From Ascaphus truei (Eukaryota; Chordata; Amphibia; Anura; Ascaphidae), in NCBI GenBank assembly GCA_036426205.1, contig CM071573.1, positions 70,528,817-70,592,816 of the forward strand: a DNA stretch of 64,000 nt, read 5' to 3'. Positions 55,087 through 64,000 of this stretch are shown here, in pieces. The number at the start of each line of letters is the position of its first letter. Positions within the stretch are counted from its first letter, which is position 1. The notes under the pieces were generated by a model that saw only the letters and a program-made list of their open reading frames with translations, had not been told where the DNA came from and did not search any database. The translations under genes were made by a program, and so were the position numbers.

Positions 55087-55691
55087 TGTAGCCCTGTTTC
55101 CCCCTTCTCTGAAAATTAACAGTCTACGCTATTTGTGTGGTGCACTACCTGTATGGAGCAGGAGATCTTGAGCTGTCTGCGTTGTTGTTGAGACCAGGAC
55201 AGGCTTTTGGGGTTCTATTTCTGTAGTTCTCGGGTACTCGGCACCTCCAGCTGTAGGGTGCTCCGGGTATCAGCCCCCACCATGGCATCCTTCTACCCCC
55301 CTGTCCAATGACTGACACTAAGACAGAGGAATATAGTAGAACCAGGATCCTTTAATATCCGCATATTATGCATCCACTGCAACTCTCCTTACAGTGCTGT
55401 ACAGTCTTTGAAGTCCCAGACTTCTAGAGGGCACCTACCCCTATAAAAGGGGCAATGAGTCTTGATGTTCCTGTGCCTGGGGTGGGCCAGCTCATCCTCA
55501 CAATGGGAGAGACTGACAGCCCATGCTCTCTCCTTTCTCTCCAGAGAAAGACTGCCAACTAAATTTGGATACTCCCCTGATTAGGGTTCAGTGGGGGCGT
55601 GCTCAGGGTTTAGACCTATACTGATAGGCTTACCCAGGCCATGAGTCTTTGTAAATGGTTGATATAAAAACAAAAAAAAATGCTTGTTACA
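55087..55691 (-). mobile_element. LTR-like element (605 bp), related to 40369-41028
   Basis: TGTAGCCCTGTTTCCC...TGCTTGTTACA gives TG..CA ends. Shares GACCAGGACAGGCTTTTGGG and CGGCACCTCCA with the CAAA-flanked LTR. TTTAATATCCGCATATTA near 55350 matches the position of its reverse polyadenylation region. AT-rich flanks prevent a clear target duplication. Confidence 0.65.
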
Positions 55692-55828
55692 TTATAATAC
55701 ACTAAAAATGTCATTCCGAGTTGTTGTTTTTTTTTAAATACTATAATTATTTTCTCATAGTACAGAACAAAAACACACACATATAGGATATTGCTTGGTC
55801 TGCAGCTTTAAAGTGGCGATGACTATTA

Positions 55829-56185
55829 GGGCTCGCTCAGACAGGCTGCTACGGCAGCTTGCTAGCGTTCGCGCCCCCGCCGCGTGCTCCTGCACCACAG
55901 CGATCTGTGCTCAAACAGCAGGAGCCAGATTGCGGCGTATGGGGGCGTGGCGGGGGCATGTAACAAAAGCGTCACGGAGCTGGTTCGCCTCTATTGGCTG
56001 AACCAGCTCGCGTCACGCGACTGTAGCCCCAAATTACAATTTAGGTTGTGCCGGCAAAATGTTGCAGCGACAACGCTGCACTTTGCTGCCGGGGGAGTTT
56101 TCAGTTTGAAAACTCCCACCGCACAACCCAAATTTGCGACGGATGTGCGCGCGCACATCGCAACGCCTTCTGTCTGAGCTCAGTC
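55829..56185. mobile_element. D-type MITE with TTA duplication
   Basis: GGGCTCGCTCAGACAGGC left; GACTGAGCTCAGACAG right (reverse complement); TTA at 55826-55828 and 56186-56188. Confidence 0.88.
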
Positions 56186-56188
56186 TTA

Positions 56189-56524
56189 GGCTAAGTCCAT
56201 AGTGACTTAAGCCGTGCGGAGGCGCGCTGAGGCTGAGGGAAAGCAGGTCTTATCCCTGGCCTTAGTTTGTGCGTCGTCCGGTGGCGTGTCGGGGGGCGGG
56301 CCAGTGACATCATGGAGCTGGTTCGCCCTCATTGGGCGAACCGCTCACGTGACCGGCCCTGCGCTCCCGTGAGCGCCGAAACTAAAATTGACTTGTCGGC
56401 TACGCTTCCGCACGCCTGCGGAAGCGTGCGCGAGCCCCTGCTAAAGCCGCTCTCATTGCAGCTGCAGGGGCTCACTGCCGAGCGTGAGCGCAGCTCAGCA
56501 CGGGTGCTGTCCATGCCCGCGGCC
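56189..56524. mobile_element. D-type MITE adjacent, sharing a TTA
   Basis: GGCTAAGTCCATAGTGAC left; GGCCGCGGGCATGGACAG right (reverse complement); TTA at 56186-56188 (shared with its neighbour) and 56525-56527. Confidence 0.88.
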
Positions 56525-56527
56525 TTA

Positions 56528-57729
56528 GATTTGTTGTGTGACCTCTGACACACCTGATGTGTGAATAGGATTTAGTACACCAATGAGTAGTCAGGAATTT
56601 TGCAACATAATGATCAACTCTATCTATCAGGACACCTTTTAATTATATGCATAGATTATGGCTGTGGGAGAGGAAATAGACAAAAGATCTTTACAATTTG
56701 TAGAAGAGAGCATTCTTATACCAGGCGGGTCAGAGGATGGTGCGATGGTGAGGTCCATAGTTGCCACTCTGGAAGGGTAACACTAGTGTCTGCCTTTGGC
56801 ATTAAGAGCTTGAAATTGAGACAAACAGAATGGACAGAGAATGGGTACCTAGGAGGTGGGTGATCACTGTTGGCCCAGTAACAACTGCTAATATGTTCAA
56901 TGAGTATATTAGTTAATAGGCTCTGCCCCATTATTCCTACACCTCTTCATGTTCATTTGCAACTCATATATGGACTATTGCACAACGCCTACGGAATTGC
57001 TCTTATTTTATCCTCGTCCTACACTGCCATCCAATATCAGAACCCATATTCTCAAGTTTACAGAGACGAAACCACTGTGGTCTCCAGACTACAGGTAAAG
57101 ACACCTTGGTGATGGGTAAAAGGCTTCATCTATGGAAAGAGTGTTAGAGAGTAAGTAGGGAGATAGAACAACTTGAAACGTTGTTTGTATAAATAAAAGA
57201 CAGAGAAAGAAAAGGGAATATCATAAATTATTCAGAGGCGGAGGAGGGGGGAGGGGGGTAGAAGCATCTGATCAAAAATAATTGCCCTTGGTCACACAGA
57301 TGTGGCACTTGGCATTTTTAATGCAGTCTTATGTTTTGAGGGCCTCCAGGTGGCAGGGGGTTAGGCAGGGTCTAAATGCCAGTGTCTAACTCCTCTAGGG
57401 GTAGAAGTAGTAGGGTGTTTAGAATATGGATGTTCCCTCCTTTTTGAAATACAGCTGAAATTGCTTTACTGCAGTAAACTGAGGGCTTTAAAAACTGTGA
57501 AGCAGTTCAGTGGTGGATCTCCATGCAGATGTGAAGCTGCATGGAGCAACCCTGTAATGCACTAATGCTTTTATTTTAACAGGACTGTAAGTAGAGCACC
57601 AAATATCATCCCATAAAAAAAAAAAGCTAATGAAGAAACGACTGTCAAAAAAAATGACTGACTTATTTTCGAGAGAAAGTGCCAAATACTCAAACTGTGC
57701 ATACTTAGTGCTACTCTGAGACAAAGCTA
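56528..57729. other. no recognised feature
   Basis: About 1.2 kb of unassigned sequence with short purine runs near 57240. Confidence 0.5.
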
Positions 57730-58520
57730 ACAGAGAGCTCGTTGTTCATATGGATCCCCAGAGAAGGAGTGAGGGGAGGAGGTGGAGAGAGAGGAGGAGG
57801 AGGGGGGGAGATGAAGGGAGAGAGAGGAGGAGAAGAAGGAGCTCATGAGGTAGGGGGAGGGATGAGGGAGAAGAGGAGAGGTATAGCAGGGAGGAGGAAG
57901 AGGGTGGGAGAGATCTTTTCAAGGCTCCACCTCTAGGCAGACAGGGACTTCACTGAGATGCTGCACTCCAGGCTCCAGCCGGGACCCACCGAACACTCAC
58001 CAACTTCTCCCACGCGTCCCAACTTCATCCTCAGGTCTCCCATGGGTCGCAAGCTAGAGGATCAACTGTAGGAAACGCGACAACTTGGAGAGACCAGGCT
58101 GCCTGAAAAGTTCCGCTACACTCAGATGCATTTGCATAGGAAATCCTGCCTTTTGTTGCCCTCCTCCTGGTCCCCTTTTAAAGATTTGCAAAGAGCAGGG
58201 GGAAGTAAGTTTTGCATCTGGTTAATCCCGGCTGCTTCCTGCTGTTATTTCTTATAATAAACACCCAGGGAAATGCAGCCCCCTGCAGTCTCTGGGACAA
58301 GAAGGGGAAGCTGCTGACAGCATGCGGGCTGCCCTGCTGGCTAGGAGCGCACCCCCAGCCTATGTGTCACATCCTCCATCACCCAGCTAGGACCTCAACC
58401 TCACACTTTCACAGCCCTGCTACCCAGGAGAGAAGCTGGAGCAGATCACTGGGAGGAAAGCAAGAGGCAGAGAGAAGAAGCGGGACAGTGGATGCTCGCC
58501 ATTCTGTGAGTGCTTCTTCT
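57730..58520 (+). promoter_or_regulatory. candidate promoter and first exon of an unidentified plus-strand gene
   Basis: A purine-rich GGA/GAGA tract (57765-57910) leads into ~600 bp of GC-richer sequence that matches no repeat family in the window. Motifs include ATTTGCAT (octamer) at 58130-58137 and GGAAATCC next to it. Two strong donors are present: GGGGAA|GTAAGTTTT at 58206 and CATTCT|GTGAGTGC at 58506. A 116-codon frame from 58212 includes a hydrophobic start (CFLLLFLII) but no known domain and no TATA box. It could be a 5' UTR exon of the next gene, a lncRNA, or chance. Confidence 0.35.
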
Positions 58521-61230
58521 TACACTTCTAATGGGATTCGGGGGGGGGGGGGGGGTAATTAAATTATCATTTCACATTTCCCTCCTCTAAAAGAAAAAAA
58601 AAGTTTAACCTGGAACTTTCTTCAAAACTGCCACATTTTTACCTAGTCACGTTTATGGAAAATAAGTTATATTCCCTTTAAAACAGATTGTTAAGGAGAG
58701 ATTGGGTCTAAGCCATTGCATTGTTGGTTATTCTTATGAAGTGCTTAGTTTGTGCTTAATGATATTGCAGGGAGGGATTTCCTGGGCCCACAACTTGCAA
58801 TAAGAAAAGTCACACTGACTGCCACTTGTTGCAAAACCATATATTGTTTTAGAGAACACATTATACCAGCATTGTATATTCAACTGGGGAAAAAAAATAT
58901 ACCATGGACCTGGAAAATGAATATGTTGATGTGTAAATTGGTATTGTATATCTGAGTTTACAGCCTCCTCAAATGTCATTATCCACAGAGGAATCAACAG
59001 CCCTCAGGAGTGCAAGAAAAATGTTTGGGGTGGGGTGCTCTACGTACGAAATCAGTAACATACATATATTTTCATAATGTATAAACTCCATGGGGGCTGC
59101 AGAGACCCCACACTCCTGGTTCCACCCCCATCACCCTGGCATCAAACAGACCCTTTGCAGGTTGCCTACTGCTCCCAGTTAACCAAAGAGAGGTCTCCAC
59201 TGCGGTAAGGGGTTTAAGATTGATGCCTGGAGGGGACAGAGGGCATTAGGGCTGTTCATGGATTCTGCAGCTGTAATTATTGTAGTGTAGCTTGTCTGAG
59301 CACATACTCATCATCGCTTCATATTGCAGCATGCCCATTTGCCAGTAAAGGGGTTACAAAATGTAATTCTATTTTTGACACAGTTATAAAATGCATTAGT
59401 TCTCAGTGACAACCATACATTCTCCCCCACATCCTCTTTTGATGTAGATGAAGATGCTGACTTCAAGTTTGAAGTTGATGTGAGGATGGAAGTCATGGAA
59501 CATAGTAATGTTGGATGGATGAAAATGAAGAAGTATTAACTACAGTACATTGTATTTAACCATTTGGAATGTAACATGGTAGTGAGGATGACAGAAAAGC
59601 AACTATGAGTACCTCTAGGACAGGAGACCCAAAGAAACATGACATGATTAAAGTTGGGATGATCCATCCCCTCCTCCCACTGTTCACCCCTGAAACCCTT
59701 CAATTCTGCACAAAAAACAATAGATACGCCCTTGCAGTGAGGATGAACTATGCTGTTGGCTACTACAGTGGGTAAGAGGGTAATGATATCAGGCGCCACT
59801 TGTCACCAACATGGCACCATGGGATTCTTAAGGAGGATCTTTGTGTTGGTGCTATTTTCAATTCTATTTTCTTTATCTAAGAACTTGATGATTTGGGGGT
59901 CTGGGAGTTTCTATTGACACCTATATCAGTATATACAGTAGTGCATCTTGTACATTTCTATAGGAATATACTGATATTAAGTACAATTATACAGTGATGC
60001 TGGTACGTTTTCGTGAGTGGAGGGCTGGAAGTATATAGTGTACTCAGACCTCCTTAGTTAATATGATGAGAAGTTGGGTAACACACAGTTATCGATACAT
60101 TACATTAAGTAAATAAATGTTAGTGTATGTTACCCCGCTTTTCATCAAATTGCATATGGCTCAGTATTACTCTACAGTGCAGCATATGTGGGTTCAGTAA
60201 ATATTGGTACTGTATTAGGGTAATCACATACATTTTGGAGAATTTTTTCCCATAAAGTCTATCTCTCTACATAAAATATATGCAGGTTTTAGGCTTGATG
60301 AGGGGACTAATTACCACGGTTTACGTTGAGTGGCGATTGATTTCCCAAATAAGGCTGCAGGCTATAGTGGGCTCTGCTCTAAAGAAACAGCTTGTTTAAG
60401 CTGTAGAGCCACAGAGTAGTCTGGGCATGAATGGAGCTCAGGGGCCTGGAGATATTTGTTAAGCATTGAAACCCTGTGCTAACTACTCATATTCACTTAA
60501 AAAAAAATACTAAAAGAAAAAGAAACTTCAAAGCCACAAGCCCCAACGCTGGGGCAATTTCTGTTCCTTTGTGAGTTTATCCAGGTGTCCGGGAGATTCA
60601 TGGTGCAGAAGCTCTGAAAACAAGTCCCAAATTACTGTTTGTAACCACAGGAAAGATTTATTTCATAGCATGTGTTGTATTGCTGTATTCTTATAATGCC
60701 TCCCTAGACAGTGCAATCAATTCTTGATGCATAGAAATACACTACTAATGCACAAAAGCTAACACAGGCAAGTGCTTATTCCCTGTTCTAAAGAGCTTGC
60801 GATCCAAGTAGTATAATTGGAGACAACAGGATTACATTACATCAACATACAAGGGTATTTGACACGTCTGATTTTGAGTTTATAGAACGCGTTAACTTAT
60901 TTAGCGTTAGTGAAGCACCGAAGTGTATTGAAATAGTATTTTTTCAAAATAATTATTAAATAATGGTAATCGTCCACAATATTTTATGATGTATTTCCAC
61001 TTACTTGATCCAAATAAAGTACAAATTGTCATTGTTTCCCATGATTTTTTAAATCCCATTCTTCTACGCTGTAAAATCATTGTGTTTCTTTCAAAGTTTG
61101 AGCAGTTTTGATGTAAAAACGGGATTTAAAATATATATATATATATTTTGCTGGGGTTAATAAAAAATGGCCGTCATCTAAATGTACTAATTCAGCTGTG
61201 ATTACTGCAGCGTGGAAACAACACTCTTTA
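58521..61230. other. no recognised gene; AT-rich
   Basis: About 2.7 kb. TTCCCTGTTCTAAAGAGCTT at 60780 may be a very diverged L2-type tail (minus strand). A G14 run at 58541 follows the candidate exon. Confidence 0.5.
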
Positions 61231-61235
61231 TTTTG

Positions 61236-61237
61236 TA

Positions 61238-61273
<36 letters not shown>
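61236..61273. repeat. (TA)n microsatellite
   Basis: About 18 TA units next to a family B copy. Confidence 0.97.
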
Positions 61274-61277
<4 letters not shown>

Positions 61278-61289
61278 CGGAGTAGAGTT

Positions 61290-61537
61290 AGTGAGTGAGT
61301 AAAAAAAAGTGACAAAACCCTGGCTGTGCTCAAGCTGTGACTATGCAGCAAGCTTAAGCCTATAGGAACCATGTTAAAAATGGTTTTTGAAGCAAAAAGT
61401 GGCACTGTGTGCTCATTTGCATGTCATTTCCCAGATCCCTTGCTGCAGTGGAAGTGCTGTGTGCTGGGTGATAATGGGGAAAGGCGGGGTTGCAGACCGC
61501 CTAAGACATGCAGATGAGCATAAGTTGTATTTACATT

Positions 61538-61540
<3 letters not shown>
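61290..61540 (+). mobile_element. family B repeat, near full-length
   Basis: GTAAAAAAAAGTGACAAAAC, GTGTGCTCATTTGCATGTCA, CTTGCTGCAGTGGAAGTGCT, GGGGAAAGGCGGGGTTGCAG. Flanked on both sides by (TA)n. Confidence 0.92.

Positions 61541-61587
<47 letters not shown>
61541..61587. repeat. (TA)n microsatellite
   Basis: More than 20 TA units. Confidence 0.97.
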
Positions 61588-61588
<1 letters not shown>

Positions 61589-61589
61589 T

Positions 61590-62279
61590 TAACTAGCTAG
61601 TTATACATTTGGTATACATAATGTATTGTATATTCTGGATATTTGCTATTGATCTTCTCGCAGATACATCTCTTTGGTCTAAATGTTGCAGAGCTATTTA
61701 ATGTTATCTTAATTGATTATAGAGCGGTTGAGGTGTTCTATAGCGGAACATTTCCAACACTTGTTTCTAAGTTGGACTGCAGTATTTAATATCTAATACT
61801 ACCAATTCAGCGGAGATAGCGTCTCTAACCCACAAATATCCGAATTACAGCCCAAAACATTCATGGTTTAATAAAACATCAATTAACTGCCAGATATCTC
61901 ACACTGAGTATTAGGGATAGCACCTGTAAATGTTACTTCAGTATGACATACAAATCATCTGACTCTCTAGTACAGTATGTTGTTATGTGGAATGGTTTAA
62001 TTAAACCAGCATTTTAATTGGTGACATTTGAAGAAGTACTGTGTAGCCAGTTTTGCAAAATGTCTTCGCCTGGATTTCTCCCCACCCGGCGATGTAACAC
62101 CTAGGTGTTTGATGACACACTATGCAATGTGTGTTAATTTTCATTATCACATTTTTCCAAGGCTACAAATGTGATACAATTTAATGAGTTTATGTCATTA
62201 ACCAAGTTTATTTGAGGTGGGATTAAGGCAGCCTTGCCTGCATTTTGCTTCTCACTTTCAGTGGAAGACAGACAAGAAC
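61590..62279. other. no recognised feature
   Basis: AT-rich unassigned sequence. Confidence 0.5.
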
Positions 62280-62442
62280 AGGGACGGCCAACTCCAGTCC
62301 TCAAGGGCCACAACAGGCCAGCTTTTAAGGATATCCCTACTTCAGCACAGGTGGCTCAGTCGACGCTGAAGCAGAGATATCCTTAAAACGTGGCCTGTTG
62401 GTTGCCTTTGAGGACTGGAGTTGGCCATATCTGCACTAGACG
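62280..62442. mobile_element. family A palindromic MITE copy
   Basis: CAGGGACGGCCAACTCCAGT..CTTCAGCACAGGTGGCTCAG and mirrored AAGCAGAGATATCCTTAAAA..GAGGACTGGAGTTGGCC. The centre is shortened. Confidence 0.93.
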
Positions 62443-62583
62443 TGCTGTTGCTACCTGGTGTTAAATCCAAGGATTAGGTTAAAACTTCCACTTCTTTTAT
62501 TTCAAGATTACGGGTTGCTAATGCTAATAGTTGTCATTCTGTAACATTAATTGTATTTTTATGAGTTCTGTAGTGCTGCTTAA

Positions 62584-62799
62584 GCCTGCGATTATGCAGA
62601 AAAACGCCTGTGGTGTCGCCCGTAGCGACACTGCGCGGCGCAAAAAAACAAGTTTCATACATACATGATAAGTGGCTATACCAAATTCAGCTGTCTCCCT
62701 GCTTGCTGCTGCAAAGCGGAGACAGCTGATGCGTTTTCAAAATGTGTTTTTGCGCCGCTATGGGTGACACCACGGGCGCTTTTCTGTATAATCGCAGCC
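62584..62799. mobile_element. 216-bp MITE with ~43-bp TIR and TAA duplication
   Basis: Left GCCTGCGATTATGCAGAAAA + ACGCCTGTGGTGTCGCC; right (reverse complement) GGCTGCGATTATACAGAAAA + GCGCCCGTGGTGTCACC. TAA flanks both sides (62581-62583, 62800-62802). PIF/Harbinger-like by target length. Confidence 0.92.
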
Positions 62800-63172
62800 T
62801 AAGTTATTTCTCTCTCTTACATACTTATGTCATTGCAGAATTGTCTTAGGTCTAAAGTAGCCCCGTCCTGCCCCATGCGAGGGCATTATAGGATGATATT
62901 TTAACGTAGTTGTATTCACATATGACCTTCAACCTCTTCACACCTTATTTAGAACCGACAGATACTGTATTGTAATCATTGGTCATGGAAAAACTCATGC
63001 CCAACAACTAACAGAAGTAACATCTGTATTTCTTGGGGTCTATGGAGACAACTATGGATGTAAATATGTATATCCAAATTAGACCATACAGTATCACTAA
63101 TATTAATAGATTGTACAGGTTCCAAGATGGTCATTTGCGACTCTAATCCATTCAATAAATTTGCTCTAATCC

Positions 63173-63350
63173 AGGGGTGGGCAACTTCATTCCTCAAGGG
63201 CCACCAACAGGTCAGGCCTCCAGGATATCCCTGCTTCAGCACAGGTGGTGCAATCTGAGCCAATGATTGAGCCACCTGTGCTGAAGCAGGGATATCCTGA
63301 AAACCGGTGGTGTCGGTCGGTGGCCCTTGAGGACTGGAGTTTCCCACCCC
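63173..63350. mobile_element. family A palindromic MITE, consensus-like copy
   Basis: CAGGGGTGGGCAACTTCATT..CAACAGGTCAGGCCTCCAGG and mirrored TATCCTGAAAACC..GAGGACTGGAGTTTCCCACCCCTG. Flanks CTCTAATC and CACTAATA match at 6 of 8, a decayed 8-bp duplication. Confidence 0.93.
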
Positions 63351-63811
63351 TGCACTAATACCTCATTATATATATTTTGTCATTGAGTAGGACAGCGTTC
63401 TGTAACGTTCCCCTTGGCACACCCCATGTTTTAGGGATAACCAGCTAATCACACATTCACATGGATAAGTGCAGACATGTGTGCTTGGTAAATCGTTGAT
63501 TATGCCTAAAATCTGGTCTGCATGGGGTTTTCCGAAACACTGCACTCACTACTCTTTAACCTTAAATACACACGGGGTCTTCTGCCTCTGATGTGTATGG
63601 CGTGAAGAAGTGTTTACTCTTCAAAGAAGATCAAAAGCACATTGAATACAATCTGTAAATTATTAATGGAAAAGGCCATTTAGAGAGAGGAGTTATTTGT
63701 CTATGGAAGGCATGAGCCTCAATCTCATTTAACAGCATGTATGGGAGTTGCAATATGGTAGATAGAGGATCAGGTCCAGCCACTTGGGACGCCCCTACCA
63801 GCGGTCTAAAG

Positions 63812-64000
63812 CAGGGGTGCGCAAACTGGGGGGAGCCCAGCACTTACAGAGGCAGTGTGCTCTTCCCCTCAACATTTAAATAAAATGCAGGGGAAGCGCA
63901 CAAGGCCTCTGTAACGTCCTCTTACCTGCTCTCTGGCGGCTTCTGGCGACACATTGCCATGACAATGCATTGCGATGACACCGGAGAGAAGGTAAGGTAA
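63812..64000. mobile_element. hAT-like MITE (CAGGGGTGCGCAAAC), cut by the window edge
   Basis: Same left terminus as 20418. Includes CATTGCCATGACAATGCATT, the equivalent of the CCATGGCGACG block. The right end lies beyond 64000. Confidence 0.82.

Overview
This is vertebrate nuclear DNA, most likely from an anuran amphibian (frog or toad). The evidence is one spliced vertebrate gene with kilobase-sized introns and canonical splice signals, embedded in DNA dominated by MITEs, L2-type LINE tails, tRNA-derived SINEs and Ty3/Gypsy LTRs. The species cannot be fixed from the sequence alone.

The only protein-coding host gene I can defend is the 5' half of aifm2 (FSP1, a ferroptosis suppressor) on the minus strand at 1609-9030. 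Four coding exons splice in frame to give residues 1-168; the remaining exons lie beyond base 1. A plausible 5' UTR exon with a consensus splice donor lies at about 11171-11400. The second candidate gene element is a GC/GA-rich, non-repetitive plus-strand promoter and first-exon-like block at 57730-58520, with no recognised coding sequence.

Layout: 1-11.4 kb is aifm2 with intronic MITEs, an L2 LINE end and a degenerate telomere-like tract. 12.1-14.96 kb is an array of about 70 copies of a 40-bp minisatellite. 14.97-17.6 kb is a degraded LTR element with a 1055-bp LTR. 18-32.5 kb is a mosaic of palindromic hAT-like MITEs, TTAA-flanked MITEs, an octamer-containing repeat, SINEs and microsatellites. 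32.9-38.8 kb holds a GGGT-rich minisatellite fused to a truncated Gypsy integrase with its 3' LTR, then a related solo LTR in the opposite orientation. 40.4-41.0 kb is a second type of solo LTR with a target duplication. 42.1-45.05 kb is a 2.95-kb terminal-inverted-repeat element that carries its own CRE/TATA promoter-like block and splice-flanked exons. 45-57 kb is more MITEs, including two TTA-flanked elements sharing one target site. 57.7-64 kb holds the promoter-like block, AT-rich DNA and further MITE copies.

The recurring families are: (A) a ~170-190-bp near-palindrome with CAGGGGTG-type ends, about 11 copies; (B) a repeat with an ATTTGCAT octamer, about 8 copies; (C) TTAA-flanked palindromic MITEs, about 8 copies; (D) GC-rich MITEs with 3-bp TTA/TAA target duplications; (E) L2-like 3' tails. 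No CRISPR array, operon, tRNA or rRNA gene was found. I found no convincing new protein system; the most unusual items are the promoter-bearing TIR element, the tandem amplification inside a palindromic MITE, and LTRs carrying NRF1/ZNF143-like promoter motifs.
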